NCBI RefSeq assembly: GCF_001580915.1
Contig: NZ_LHZQ01000222.1
Coordinates: 186,001-250,000 of the forward strand
Source: Acetobacter tropicalis
Lineage (GTDB): Bacteria; Pseudomonadota; Alphaproteobacteria; Acetobacterales; Acetobacteraceae
Reading direction: 5' to 3'
DNA: 64,000 nucleotides
Within the stretch, counting starts at the first letter, position 1, and every line of letters begins with the position of its first letter. The translations under genes and the position numbers were made by a program. Below, piece by piece: positions 54,836 to 63,182 of this stretch. Under the pieces are notes generated by a model. That model was not told where the DNA came from. It was given only the letters and a program-made list of their open reading frames with translations, and ran no database searches.

Positions 54836-55336
54836 ATGTCAGGCAGAGTATTTGGCTCGCCCATGTTTCTGGGGTTTGATCATCTTGAACAGATGCTTGA
54901 GCGCGCCAGCAAAGGGGCAAGTGACGGTTATCCGCCCTACAATATTGAGCAGATGGCCCCTAACAAGTTGCGCATCACGCTGGCAGTTGCCGGGTTCAGG
55001 ATGGATGACCTGCAAATTACGCAGGAAGATAATCAACTGGTTATCCGTGGGCGGCAGGTTGAAGATGCGGAGGAACGCGTTTTTCTACACCGAGGGATAG
55101 CGTCCCGCCAGTTTCAAAAGGCGTTCGTGCTGGCTGAAGGCATAGAGATAGGCGGAGCATGGCTTGATAACGGACTTTTGCATATTGATCTGTTCCGTCC
55201 GCAACCGGAAGTGCGTGTAAAGCGGATTGAGATCATGCAGGCTGGCCAGAAGGCGCATCCTGTTAACGGCGCAGCCGCCCTGAAACCGCGTTCGGCCCGT
55301 GTGCTGCATACGGTGGATGAAAGAGAGGGCAACTGA
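54836..55336 (+). CDS. Small heat-shock protein (Hsp20/IbpA type)
   Basis: The 166-residue ATP-independent holdase has FGSPMFLGFDHLEQML at the N-terminus (as in IbpA/HspA) and an alpha-crystallin domain from about 36 to 125 (NKLRITLAVAGFRMDDLQIT, LVIRGRQ, and the signature-side region GAWLDNGLLHIDL). ATG 54836 has AAAGGAGGAGG 5 nt upstream and is the only sensible start. It is likely heat-controlled through the leader hairpin. DUF1150 follows, as in other alphaproteobacteria. Confidence 0.95.
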   Translation: MSGRVFGSPMFLGFDHLEQMLERASKGASDGYPPYNIEQMAPNKLRITLAVAGFRMDDLQITQEDNQLVIRGRQVEDAEERVFLHRGIASRQFQKAFVLAEGIEIGGAWLDNGLLHIDLFRPQPEVRVKRIEIMQAGQKAHPVNGAAALKPRSARVLHTVDEREGN

Positions 55337-55348
55337 AGGCCTTGCTCC

Positions 55349-55373
55349 CCCTTTTTTTGAAAGGAAAAGGGGA
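55349..55373. other. Inverted repeat between hsp20 and DUF1150 gene
   Basis: CCCCTTTT (55349-55356) pairs with AAAAGGGG (55366-55373), 12 bp after the hsp20 stop. A T-run lies in the left arm rather than after the stem, so it is a probable intercistronic hairpin. Confidence 0.45.
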
Positions 55374-55421
55374 TGGAAGGTGGTTGCAGTATTGATTTTG
55401 GCAAGGATCAAGGAGGGCACT

Positions 55422-55688
55422 ATGAGAGTCACGACCCAGAATGGACGTGTTGAGCTTGTGCCAGATCAGCCGGAAACACCGGTTGATGTCCACCAGCTTT
55501 CTGAAAATCAGTTCCGGTCTCTAGGGCTGGAAAATGTTGCTTACATTCGCCCCGCCCTAACAGAAGATGGCGAGGAAGGCTGTGCCATCCACGCCGCCGA
55601 TGGCTCACCTTTGGCCGTGGTGGATGATATGGAAACGGCATGGGGAATTATCCTTCACCATGACATGATCCCTGCCAGCCTACAGTAA
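55422..55688 (+). CDS. DUF1150 family protein
   Basis: 88 residues from ATG 55422, with AAGGAGG 8 nt upstream. The protein reads DVHQLSENQFRSLGLENVAYIRPAL then CAIHAADGSPLAVVDDMETAWG, matching the small DUF1150 proteins found after hsp20 genes in alphaproteobacteria. Function unknown; the pairing suggests a heat-shock related role. Confidence 0.88.
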   Translation: MRVTTQNGRVELVPDQPETPVDVHQLSENQFRSLGLENVAYIRPALTEDGEEGCAIHAADGSPLAVVDDMETAWGIILHHDMIPASLQ

Positions 55689-55760
55689 CAATTCCTTTGA
55701 ACTATAAGCTATCTAGAGTGCGTACACTGAACCATGAATCGTGTGGGTGACATGGGGCAT

Positions 55761-55988
55761 GGATGACGCTATGAACAGCGATATTTTTCAGGCCTATGTT
55801 AGAGCATGATCTCGTGCCGACGCTGAGCCTAGGGGATATCGTCGCGCTGGACAATCTGCCCGCCCACAAGGTTGCGGGGGCGCGAAAGGCGATCGAACGA
55901 ATGGGGGACAGATGATGTTCCTGTCTCCCTATAGTCCCGATTTCAACCCGAGCAAAATGTGAGCCTGAATAAAGTGGACATGCTCTAG
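55761..55988 (+). pseudogene. IS630-family transposase remnant
   Basis: Only the C-terminal third of the DDE domain survives. Reading DDAMNSDIFQAYV starts at 55762. After an inserted base near 55802 the frame shifts to LVPTLSLGDIVALDNLPAHK (from 55811), where D of DNLPAH is the second catalytic aspartate. After another shift it continues MMFLSPYSPDFNPS, the SPDxNP segment before the third acidic residue, which is lost to a small deletion. Stops follow. No intact ends were identified. It sits at the left edge of the AT-rich island. Confidence 0.85.
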
Positions 55989-56021
55989 CTAACATTCTTG
56001 CCGCTGTCGTTTATATATTGT

Positions 56022-56948
56022 TTATTTAGAATTATTGTTATCCCATTCTATTTTTTCGTATACTATTTTTGCTGGATTATAGCCTAGTAAAGTCATTGTA
56101 TCTACAACTCCAGGTAAACTTAAACCAGAAGCAATATCATCCGTAGATAAATGGCGAAGCCAAGCATCATCAGAACGTTGTGTAGGTGATGCTGGAGATA
56201 AATTCTTTTCAAATAATTCTTGGATTGTCGAATTGCGATTTTCTTTCAGTTCTTTATTTAAGTAGTCTGTAAAATTAAAATTTGGATATTTAAGAAAAGA
56301 GCCAACATTTCCTCCCAAAGCATGACAGGGATACTGGTAGAAATGATTGTAATCTACGCTTCCTGAAAGTTGAAGGAAATAAAGAATTTTTGAAAAAAAA
56401 TTATCAGCATCATTAAGCAAGTCAGAGTGTTTCAATGATAATAATGGGATTCCTCGACTTAAGACTACTCGTAAACAATGATCGTAGATATTGCGCCATA
56501 CTTCAATTCCTTGCCAAAAAGGAAAGCCTGTTGCTTTAAAGTGACTATATGCAAAAGAAAAAGGGTTTCTTGATAAAATAATAGAAGAGCATGTATCCAA
56601 TCCTCCCTCCCATAACAGGGTAAGCCAGTCCGCATTTTTGGAACTGTCTAAAATAATTTCCTTCTTTGAATTTTTGGCTAGATTATAATATGCAGAAACT
56701 ATCTTTTCCTTTGATTCCAGTGGTTCGGTGGGATAATTGTTCCATACAGTACAGTTATTGATAGAGGTTTGTAAACTACATAAAGAGCACCCATTCACAG
56801 TGAGATGAGCATCGTGGTTTCGATATCTGGAAAAAATGGCTAGACGATCGACTTCACCAGCGTGAAAAATATGTTCGTGGCTATTGAGCATATTGCCAAC
56901 CGCAGTTGAACCGCAAAAGGGTGAGCCTAAAATAAAAACAAAACGCAT
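56022..56948 (-). CDS. Sulfotransferase-like protein
   Basis: 308 residues. The N-terminus FILGSPFCGSTAVGNML fits the PAPS 5'-phosphosulfate loop of sulfotransferases, and ILSRNPFSFAYSHF (about residue 125-138) resembles the 3'-phosphate-binding Arg/Ser region. A cluster of cysteines/histidines at 50-65 is unusual. Base composition is far more AT-rich than the flanking core. It may add sulfate to a surface glycan made by the nearby glycosyltransferases, or be a related P-loop enzyme. Full length for the family, with ATG 56948. Confidence 0.75.
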   Translation of the reverse strand: MRFVFILGSPFCGSTAVGNMLNSHEHIFHAGEVDRLAIFSRYRNHDAHLTVNGCSLCSLQTSINNCTVWNNYPTEPLESKEKIVSAYYNLAKNSKKEIILDSSKNADWLTLLWEGGLDTCSSIILSRNPFSFAYSHFKATGFPFWQGIEVWRNIYDHCLRVVLSRGIPLLSLKHSDLLNDADNFFSKILYFLQLSGSVDYNHFYQYPCHALGGNVGSFLKYPNFNFTDYLNKELKENRNSTIQELFEKNLSPASPTQRSDDAWLRHLSTDDIASGLSLPGVVDTMTLLGYNPAKIVYEKIEWDNNNSK

Positions 56949-57019
56949 ATAGCAATCCTATATTCAATAGATAAAAAGTATTATACAGAATTTAAATAAA
57001 ATTTCTCTATGGATTTTAT

Positions 57020-57223
57020 ATGAAATTAAAAAACCTTTCGAATTCGCCATTTTTTTTCATTTCTGGCAATAGGAAAATTGAGGCGAGAGAAAATCAAGAA
57101 ATAGCATCAGGATCACATATAAAAATCAATATATTGGTAAAAAGCCTAAAAAGGGTACTCCACCTACGAAATTGTTCCGCTATGAAGGAAAAAATTTCAT
57201 ACTTAGCTGGATTGGATAGATGA
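57020..57223 (+). CDS. 67-residue hypothetical protein coupled to glycosyltransferase
   Basis: Not recognised. It starts MKLKNLSNSPFFFISGNRKI and has a beta-rich, basic composition with no membrane segment or signal peptide. Its TGA overlaps the ATG of the next gene (57220-57223), good evidence that it is translated. AT-rich like the rest of the island. The upstream site is weak. It could be an accessory or adaptor of the glycosyltransferase. Confidence 0.6.
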   Translation: MKLKNLSNSPFFFISGNRKIEARENQEIASGSHIKINILVKSLKRVLHLRNCSAMKEKISYLAGLDR

Positions 57224-58293
57224 CAGAAATATCAATTTTGGTTAGAGCTAAACACGATGCAGCTTTAAATAAAACGATTAAAAGTATCGTGCAGCAAAAC
57301 GTAAAATTATGTAATATATTTATAATAAACTATGGGCTTCCACAGAAAAGTCTTGATGATGTGCAAAATAATCTTAAAGATTGTGGGTATTTACAGATTG
57401 TAAATACTCAAGGCTGTTGGGCTTCAGACTTAAATATGGCTCTGGCTGACGTTGTAACGCCTTATTGTATAATTTGTAATGAGGGGACAGAATGGAGTCC
57501 TGACTATTTTAGAATGTCTTGTGTTGACTTGAAAACTATACAAAAAAAATATAATTCTATTGCCGCATATGTGTGTCGTGGAACAGAGAATTATGGTTAC
57601 TATGTTCAGAATATTTTTAGAAATGAAGAAACCCATCATATTCAGCCAGCATTAGAAGAAGGCTTTGTAAATATTAGTGATATGATATTTAAAAATCAAT
57701 TTTCATTAGATCAAGCTATATTCAGCACAAGTTTTGTTAAAAAAGGAAAATTTAATCCAGAACTGGGACACTATGCATACTGGGATTTCTTTTTGCAACT
57801 TATATTTCAAGGAAATATATACGCTACTAATCAACAGCACGCATTTTTACACTATGACTATAAAGAGCCATCCCCTCCTTGGGCTCAAAATAATATTTTG
57901 CAACAAGTGGATAAAAATGCAGAGACAGCTTTCCATAATCACATTTTTCGAAACGGAATAATGCCAGAATCAGCCTTTTATAATCGTGTGGCGACTGAGC
58001 GAGGATTTGGCCACGTGTATCATTTGGTTCACAATGTTACGGAGAAAATGAGTTGTTTAAACGATACCCTTATTCAGCATGAAAAGAGAATTGACTGTTT
58101 GGATAATGAACTAAATTCTATAAAAATAAATTCACATACCATGTCGGCTTTATTGAAAAAGCAAGAAGGAGTGATGGAAGATATAAGGGGAGTGTCTCAA
58201 TCTATATCTTATAATGCTTTTCTACTTAAGGCGGGAAAGGTATTTGATGGTCTGGGGAAAATAAAAAGAAAATTTTTGAAAGGTGAGCACTAA
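57220..58293 (+). CDS. Family 2-like glycosyltransferase with C-terminal coiled coil
   Basis: 357 residues. The start ISILVRAKHDAALNKTIKSI is a GT-A nucleotide-sugar strand, and ASDLNMALADVVTPYCIICNEG places the acidic end of the sugar-nucleotide core; the DxD is not standard (NEGTEW). The second half has HYAYWDFFLQLI (acceptor or general-base area). A helical tail from about 265 (MSCLNDTLIQHEKRIDCLD) is probably a coiled coil. Coupled to the 67-residue gene. Donor unknown; the GT assignment is moderately safe. Confidence 0.75.
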   Translation: MTEISILVRAKHDAALNKTIKSIVQQNVKLCNIFIINYGLPQKSLDDVQNNLKDCGYLQIVNTQGCWASDLNMALADVVTPYCIICNEGTEWSPDYFRMSCVDLKTIQKKYNSIAAYVCRGTENYGYYVQNIFRNEETHHIQPALEEGFVNISDMIFKNQFSLDQAIFSTSFVKKGKFNPELGHYAYWDFFLQLIFQGNIYATNQQHAFLHYDYKEPSPPWAQNNILQQVDKNAETAFHNHIFRNGIMPESAFYNRVATERGFGHVYHLVHNVTEKMSCLNDTLIQHEKRIDCLDNELNSIKINSHTMSALLKKQEGVMEDIRGVSQSISYNAFLLKAGKVFDGLGKIKRKFLKGEH

Positions 58294-58294
58294 C

Positions 58295-60268
58295 ATGAAT
58301 GCTAAAAAACAGAATTTTCTTTTGTTCAATAAAATGTGGCGGAAGAAGGTTGAAAGTTTTGTTGAGGGGGCTGATGTTGTTTCCTGTGATGTTTTTGATA
58401 CACTAATTCATCGAAAGGTTCGCAAACCAATTGATGTGTTTAGAATAGTCTCTGAGCAGATCCTAAAAGAAGAGAAATATCTGGATGAGGTAGAGGTAGT
58501 TTTTTCATTTCCCAGTTTGAGAGTATATGCGGAAAATAAGGCAAGAGAGCATGTATTTGCGCAATATGGTCATCATGAAGTATCGCTTGATGAGATATAT
58601 GTAAATTTTCAAAAAATCACAAATTGTACGGATTCTCTAAAAAATTATTTAAGTGAAAAAGAAATATTTGTAGAGAATAGTATTACCTATGCTAATCCAA
58701 TAATGCTAGAAATAGTAAAAAAAGCGTTAAGGGATGGGAAGAAGATTGTACTTTGTTCTGATATGTATTCTTCTTCTACAGAAATTTCAGATCGAGTGAT
58801 TAATGCTGGTTACCCTGCAGGGTTGCCTGTAATTGTATCTTGTGAAAACGGATGCAGTAAACATGATGGATTTTTGTTTGATATTTTAAAAAAGAATTTT
58901 TCGATTGATGAAAAAATAGTACATATAGGAGACAATATTCATGCAGACATTAACATGGCACAAGAAAATGAGATTGATTGTCTCCATTTTACTTATAAAG
59001 ATGAAATAGACGAAATATTTTTCTCTCATTTTTCTAAAGAAGAGAACGATTTCGCGAACTGTTTGTCACACGGGTTTGCCCGGTTTATTTTAATTTCTGA
59101 TCCAGAGAAAGCCCATGACATTTGGTATCAAAGCGGCGTTACCGTTTTTGGTCCTCTTTTCCTAGGGTATTTTTTCTGGTTACTTGATAATCTCCAAAAA
59201 GGAGAATTTTCGAAAATTCTTTTTCTTGCTCGGGATGGATATTTTTTCAATAAAATGTTTGCAAAATGGAGCACTTCTTTAGGGGTAAATATTCCTTCAG
59301 AATATATTTATGTTTCAAGAGGCACTTTACTATACCCTAGCTTATCAGATTTGAATTGGGACCGTCTGTGGTTTCAGTTCGGAGGAAGGCGAAATAAAAC
59401 ATTAAATGGCATATGTAAAAAATTGGGTATATCTCTTTATTTATATTTAGAAGAAGCTGAAAGGTCAGGTATTTCAGATATAAATGAGAGCATAGAAAGT
59501 GGGGATGCTCGTATACACAAATTTTTCGTTTTGGTGGGAAAAAATTTACTTAAGGATGCTCAAAATAAAAGAAAGATTTCTAGAGAATATCTAGAGAATT
59601 ATATTTCGGAAGGAGAAAAAATTGCTTTGTGTGATATTGGTTGGGCAGGAAATATTCAAGGTAGTATATCACGTATAATGCGAAGTGGCGGGATTTCCGT
59701 TGATTTGGAAGGTTTTTATTTTGGTATTTTTCCCTGGAGTCAAATGAATAATGGATTGAGAGATGTTTTTCATGGGTATTTAGTCAATGGAAGCTCTGTT
59801 CAAAATTTAAATGAAGTCTTATTAAATGGGGGTGTTGAACTTTTAGAATTTGCTACGACAGCTCCTCATGGAACAACTTTAAGCTATACAGAAAAAAACA
59901 ATCAAATTTTTCCTGTGTTAGAGCAGAGTGATGATGATAAACGTGTTCAAACGCTAAGTGCTTCCATACAGGAAGGTGCATGGGATTTTGTTTCCTCTAT
60001 GATGGATCTTCTTATAACTATGGATAAAAAGATCTTCCTTAGTCGTTCATGGGCTGAAGCATTCATAAATTTTGTGCAGCAACCCACCTTAGAGGAAGCA
60101 CGTACTTTTGGTATAGTTACGCATTCGGATGCTCCTGGAGCAACTCTTGAGCGTAGTCATCTTGTATCGACACCCGCCTCGGAAACCCCAGAAGACGTAG
60201 AAAAAGCTAAGGAGAAATCATTTTGGAAATATGCTTTTCAAAAACTTTATGAACCGCAGGATTTATGA
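58295..60268 (+). CDS. Large HAD-family protein (COG5610-like)
   Basis: 657 residues. The N-terminal half is a HAD domain: motif I CDVFDTLIH (Asp32, Asp35), motif II VLCSDMYSSS, motif III lysine in CSKHDGFLFD, motif IV HIGDNIHADINMA. The C-terminal ~350 residues (KILFLARDGYFFNKMF, IALCDIGWAGNIQGS, FYFGIFPW) match the second domain of COG5610 proteins, seen in polysaccharide clusters; its reaction is unknown. ATG 58295 has AAAGGTGA 8 nt upstream and lies 1 bp after the glycosyltransferase stop. A strong terminator follows. Confidence 0.8.
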   Translation: MNAKKQNFLLFNKMWRKKVESFVEGADVVSCDVFDTLIHRKVRKPIDVFRIVSEQILKEEKYLDEVEVVFSFPSLRVYAENKAREHVFAQYGHHEVSLDEIYVNFQKITNCTDSLKNYLSEKEIFVENSITYANPIMLEIVKKALRDGKKIVLCSDMYSSSTEISDRVINAGYPAGLPVIVSCENGCSKHDGFLFDILKKNFSIDEKIVHIGDNIHADINMAQENEIDCLHFTYKDEIDEIFFSHFSKEENDFANCLSHGFARFILISDPEKAHDIWYQSGVTVFGPLFLGYFFWLLDNLQKGEFSKILFLARDGYFFNKMFAKWSTSLGVNIPSEYIYVSRGTLLYPSLSDLNWDRLWFQFGGRRNKTLNGICKKLGISLYLYLEEAERSGISDINESIESGDARIHKFFVLVGKNLLKDAQNKRKISREYLENYISEGEKIALCDIGWAGNIQGSISRIMRSGGISVDLEGFYFGIFPWSQMNNGLRDVFHGYLVNGSSVQNLNEVLLNGGVELLEFATTAPHGTTLSYTEKNNQIFPVLEQSDDDKRVQTLSASIQEGAWDFVSSMMDLLITMDKKIFLSRSWAEAFINFVQQPTLEEARTFGIVTHSDAPGATLERSHLVSTPASETPEDVEKAKEKSFWKYAFQKLYEPQDL

Positions 60269-60275
60269 CGGTGGG

Positions 60276-60313
60276 AGCAGGAGAAAGATAATTTCTCCTG
60301 CTTGTTCTTTTTG
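60276..60313. terminator. Bidirectional terminator between the two island operons
   Basis: AGCAGGAGAAA (60276-60286) pairs with TTTCTCCTGCT (60292-60302) around GATAA, an 11-bp perfect stem. A T-rich tract follows on the + strand (TTCTTTTT). It lies between the convergent HAD gene (stop 60268) and the - strand glycosyltransferase (stop 60321). Confidence 0.9.
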
Positions 60314-60320
60314 TAGTTTT

Positions 60321-61820
60321 TTAAAAAGAAGGTTTTTTATCAATATTTTGTTTGTACATTTCAATTATTTCATCTCTGTCTTGTATCCATCTATCTCTAT
60401 CGACAATTTGCTGCTGAAGCGTTTTAATAAGATTATCTCTGTCTTGTATCCACTGATCTCTATCCTTTATCCATGTATTCCGATCGTTTACCCACTTATC
60501 TCTTTCACTTATCTGACATTCCAAAAGGTTTATGGAATTTAACTGTTTTTGCAATAATTCTTTTTGAGATAATATATTTCTGTCGGCATTTTCTAAGTGG
60601 TTAAGAGTGTTTTGCAATGGACGAATAAATAGTGGTCTGGCATGATTTTCATTGTTGATGGCAAGAACCGGATATTCTGATTGTTTTTCTCTATATGTGC
60701 AAAGGTGTTTGTTAATTATTTCTGAAAAACTTGGCTTATTCAAACGCCAAATGTAATATTCCTTAGAAAAAAGAAAATCGTAAGGTATTAAGTATCTTGT
60801 AAAAAACCATGTGTAAAAAATATCTTTTTCGTTTTCTTCTAAAGAAATAAAAGTTTCTACTGGGCTATTCCCAAAAAAAACTACAGGAATATTCCAAAAT
60901 ATGGCTTCAATTCCCAGACTGGAGTTTATGGTCCATAACTCTTTAACGTTAGAAAGAAAGACCAAAGGGTTAGGGTCCCTATCAGTAAGGCCACTGTATA
61001 AGGCTTTACCATTGGGATGATATCTGACTAGAATTTTATCTAAATTCAAGCGTGTGCGAGCGTGCTCTATGAGAGATAAATTGTTCCAGCCACGGTTGAA
61101 AACCAAAGCGTTAGAATCCGTCTCAATCTGTAGTGCTATTCCTAAAGGATAGTGGGGAGTAGAGTGAGTAATAGAAACATTGGCTATAAGCGATCGTATT
61201 GTTTCAGGCTGAATGTGTAATTCATTATGTGTAAACCACTCTTTAAAAGGAGTTTTTTCGGAAGCCCATAAGGTGGCAACATTTGTGTCTCCATTTACCC
61301 CATGAGTATCCCAATAAGCTGTTTGTTTGTAATAGGGTTTTCGCAAAGGGCCAATTTCATTGAAAATAAGTTGTATATTTTCTTTTTTTGCTGCATCCCT
61401 TAATGAGGCGTTATTAACCCAGGATACTAAAACAAGAGATTCACCAAAAGATTTCTTTATTTCATTTATGGTTTTTTTATAAAATAAAAACAAATCATAG
61501 CAATTGTTCTTGACGGAAAATTTGAAGCTCTCGCTTATCGAAGATTTATTTTCTATTTCTGAGAGAAAAGGGTAATAGTATATATTTTTGTGATCATTAT
61601 TGCGGAGGTATGTGGGAGCATATTGATGAAATTTTTTTGACCATTCTCCAAATTCCCACCGATTTTGATCGTAAAAAGCCGTTTTATAGTAAGTCGGCAT
61701 AATAATAGTTGTGGTTTCGTTCTTAAATTCGTGCAGCCATTTTTGAAGAACCCAAAAGTAATGAGCCGATGCACCCACCGGTGAAATGGGAGGTAAGACA
61801 AGGACAAAATGATGAGTCAT
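60321..61820 (-). CDS. Capsule-type glycosyltransferase with heptad-repeat tail
   Basis: About 499 residues from ATG 61820 (a GTG at 61868 would add 16). The core has LVLPPISPVGASAHYFW near the N-terminus and, in the second half, LVRYHPNGK and ELWTINSSLGIEAIFWNIPV followed by VFFG. This is the pattern of KpsC/Kdo-transferase-like GT-B enzymes (Capsule_synth), in which a Ser-Ser-Leu-Gly-x-Glu motif binds the donor. The C-terminus (about 440-510) is a run of RDxWIxD heptads, a likely coiled coil. AT-rich. It probably acts on the same glycan as the sulfotransferase and glycosyltransferase genes, though divergently placed. Confidence 0.75.
   Translation of the reverse strand: MTHHFVLVLPPISPVGASAHYFWVLQKWLHEFKNETTTIIMPTYYKTAFYDQNRWEFGEWSKKFHQYAPTYLRNNDHKNIYYYPFLSEIENKSSISESFKFSVKNNCYDLFLFYKKTINEIKKSFGESLVLVSWVNNASLRDAAKKENIQLIFNEIGPLRKPYYKQTAYWDTHGVNGDTNVATLWASEKTPFKEWFTHNELHIQPETIRSLIANVSITHSTPHYPLGIALQIETDSNALVFNRGWNNLSLIEHARTRLNLDKILVRYHPNGKALYSGLTDRDPNPLVFLSNVKELWTINSSLGIEAIFWNIPVVFFGNSPVETFISLEENEKDIFYTWFFTRYLIPYDFLFSKEYYIWRLNKPSFSEIINKHLCTYREKQSEYPVLAINNENHARPLFIRPLQNTLNHLENADRNILSQKELLQKQLNSINLLECQISERDKWVNDRNTWIKDRDQWIQDRDNLIKTLQQQIVDRDRWIQDRDEIIEMYKQNIDKKPSF
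60371..60510 (-). repeat. 21-bp imperfect repeats coding RDxWIxD heptads
   Basis: Five to six imperfect copies of a 21-bp unit (on the + strand like ATCTCTGTCTTGTATCCA) encode RDKWVND, RNTWIKD, RDQWIQD, RDNLIKT, RDRWIQD and RDEIIEM. One spacing break occurs at LQQQIVD. Such repeats may change copy number by slippage. Confidence 0.8.
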
Positions 61821-61930
61821 AATACTATGGGTTCTTGTTCGCAGTTTATGCCAAGTTTTTTCATACACATTTTTTAAGGTAAAATTCTGTCGTAATTTTG
61901 AGTTAATGATATAATATTATTGGTACCATT

Positions 61931-61967
61931 CATTAAAAAAATTGGAAAGGCCAGCGTTACGCTGGCC
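61931..61967 (-). terminator. Terminator overlapping the end of hpf
   Basis: On the - strand GGCCAGCG (61967-61960) pairs with CGCTGGCC (61956-61949) around TAA, followed by TTTCCAATTTTTTT. The TAA loop is the hpf stop codon (61959-61957), so the hairpin's first arm is coding sequence. Confidence 0.82.
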
Positions 61968-62577
61968 CCGTATCAACCCAGCCGATATTTCCGTCGTCGC
62001 GTCGGAACACCAGATTGATCTGTTGGTTTTTGCGGTTTCGGAATAGCAGGATATTACTTGCAGCCAAATCCAGCCGCATGACAGCTTCACTCACGCTCAG
62101 GTGAGGAATGTCCGTAGTGTGTTCCGCAATAATAGCGGCGTATGTTTCCTGTTCCTCGGCTTCGTCCGTAGTTGCCTGTGTTTTGTGTGCGTGACCGTTT
62201 GCTTTGGCTTTTTTGCCACTAACGGGCTGCTGTAGCACGTAAGAGCGACCGGTTTCGGGAATGGCATCGCTTTTGGTGGCGCGGGCGTGAGAGGTAACCC
62301 GCCGGTGGTAGCGCCGCAGGCGTTTGGCAATATGTTCAGCCGCGTCATCAAACGCTGCATTGGCGTCCGCCGCTTCACCTTCACCACGTAAGGTCAGACC
62401 GCGCCCGGCATGGACGTTTATATCGCATGTGAAAAAGGAGCGCGCCTTGCTGAACGTGACTTTGGCTTCCAGTGCCTTATCAAAGTATCGGTCGGCCAGA
62501 TTCCCCATATGGGTATTGACCCGGTGTTTGAGGGCATCGGACAGATCAATCTGTTTGCCGGAAACATGGATATGCAT
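61957..62577 (-). CDS. hpf: Ribosome hibernation promoting factor, long form
   Basis: 206 residues. The N-terminal S30AE domain (MHIHVSGKQIDLSDALKHRV ... NAAFDDAAEHIAKRLRRYHRRV) is followed by a charged linker (about 100-150) and the C-terminal dimerisation domain (LSVSEAVMRLDLAASNILLFRNRKNQQINLVFRRDDGNIGWV, given in parts: LSVSEAVMRLDLAASNILLF and NLVFRRDDGNIGWV). Long HPF alone forms 100S ribosome dimers. In many proteobacteria it follows lptB-rpoN; here rpoN is not adjacent. Confidence 0.95.
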   Translation of the reverse strand: MHIHVSGKQIDLSDALKHRVNTHMGNLADRYFDKALEAKVTFSKARSFFTCDINVHAGRGLTLRGEGEAADANAAFDDAAEHIAKRLRRYHRRVTSHARATKSDAIPETGRSYVLQQPVSGKKAKANGHAHKTQATTDEAEEQETYAAIIAEHTTDIPHLSVSEAVMRLDLAASNILLFRNRKNQQINLVFRRDDGNIGWVDTGPA

Positions 62578-62906
62578 TCGGATGTCCTTTCTTGTCTGTT
62601 ACAAGCAGGACCGTCGCACCTGAACCAAGGGCCACACTTTGCTGCGGCCCGTTCTCTCAGGCGCTGGCGGCTTTAACCGTCAACCATGCCAGTCTAAGAG
62701 GCTGTGCATGATCTGATTCTCATTTGGGCATGCTCTGTGGGGTGTGTCCATTCTTTTGTTACATATTTAATGCAGCATCCACACTGACGGTTCCCTCGCA
62801 GTTTGGCCTCTTTTGAAAGCGGCGCAAAAAACTGCGCGTGTGGGGTTGCTGCCTCCACGGGCTACCGCATACAAACGAAGCAGCGTTGCAAACCAGACAG
62901 GACATC
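62578..62906. other. Intergenic region between hpf and the small membrane protein
   Basis: About 330 bp holding the divergent promoters of hpf (- strand) and the 91-residue membrane protein (+ strand). I see no gene-like frame, RNA gene or strong hairpin. CTGCGGCCCG and related GC-rich bits occur, but no defined operator. Confidence 0.5.
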
Positions 62907-63182
62907 ATGCTTCTACGTTCAAGCCCACCTGCCAATATGCCTAAAATGCGTCGGAGTTGGCGGGCCAAACTTGTGGTGCTTGGTGTTCTGGCGGCAGGAT
63001 ACGGCGTCTTCATGTGGCACATGATGCATAGCAAGCCGCCGGTTATCATGGAGCGCGTGGTTATTCCTGTGGAAGTGGTCAAAAACAAGACCGGGACAGA
63101 GCAGGCTGCGCCGCCAGCACCTTCCATTCCTCTGATTCAGCCTCCGCATGTGGATATTCCGCCGCCTGTTATCCGGCGCTGA
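62907..63182 (+). CDS. Small single-pass membrane protein, proline-rich
   Basis: 91 residues from ATG 62907 (AGGAC 5 nt upstream). A basic N-terminus (MRRSWRAK) precedes one transmembrane helix (LVVLGVLAAGYGVFMWHMMH). The rest, VIPVEVVKNKTGTEQAA then a Pro-rich tail (PPAPSIPLIQPPHVDIPPPV), should be periplasmic. Not recognised. The Pro-rich tail is TonB-like in style but too short for a TonB domain. It lies where rpoN is often found between lptB and hpf, on the opposite strand. Confidence 0.72.
   Translation: MLLRSSPPANMPKMRRSWRAKLVVLGVLAAGYGVFMWHMMHSKPPVIMERVVIPVEVVKNKTGTEQAAPPAPSIPLIQPPHVDIPPPVIRR

Noticed and set aside
60231-60542. 103-codon + strand frame rich in ISVLYP repeats
   Set aside because: It is the antisense reading of the 21-bp heptad repeats in the glycosyltransferase gene and crosses a terminator.
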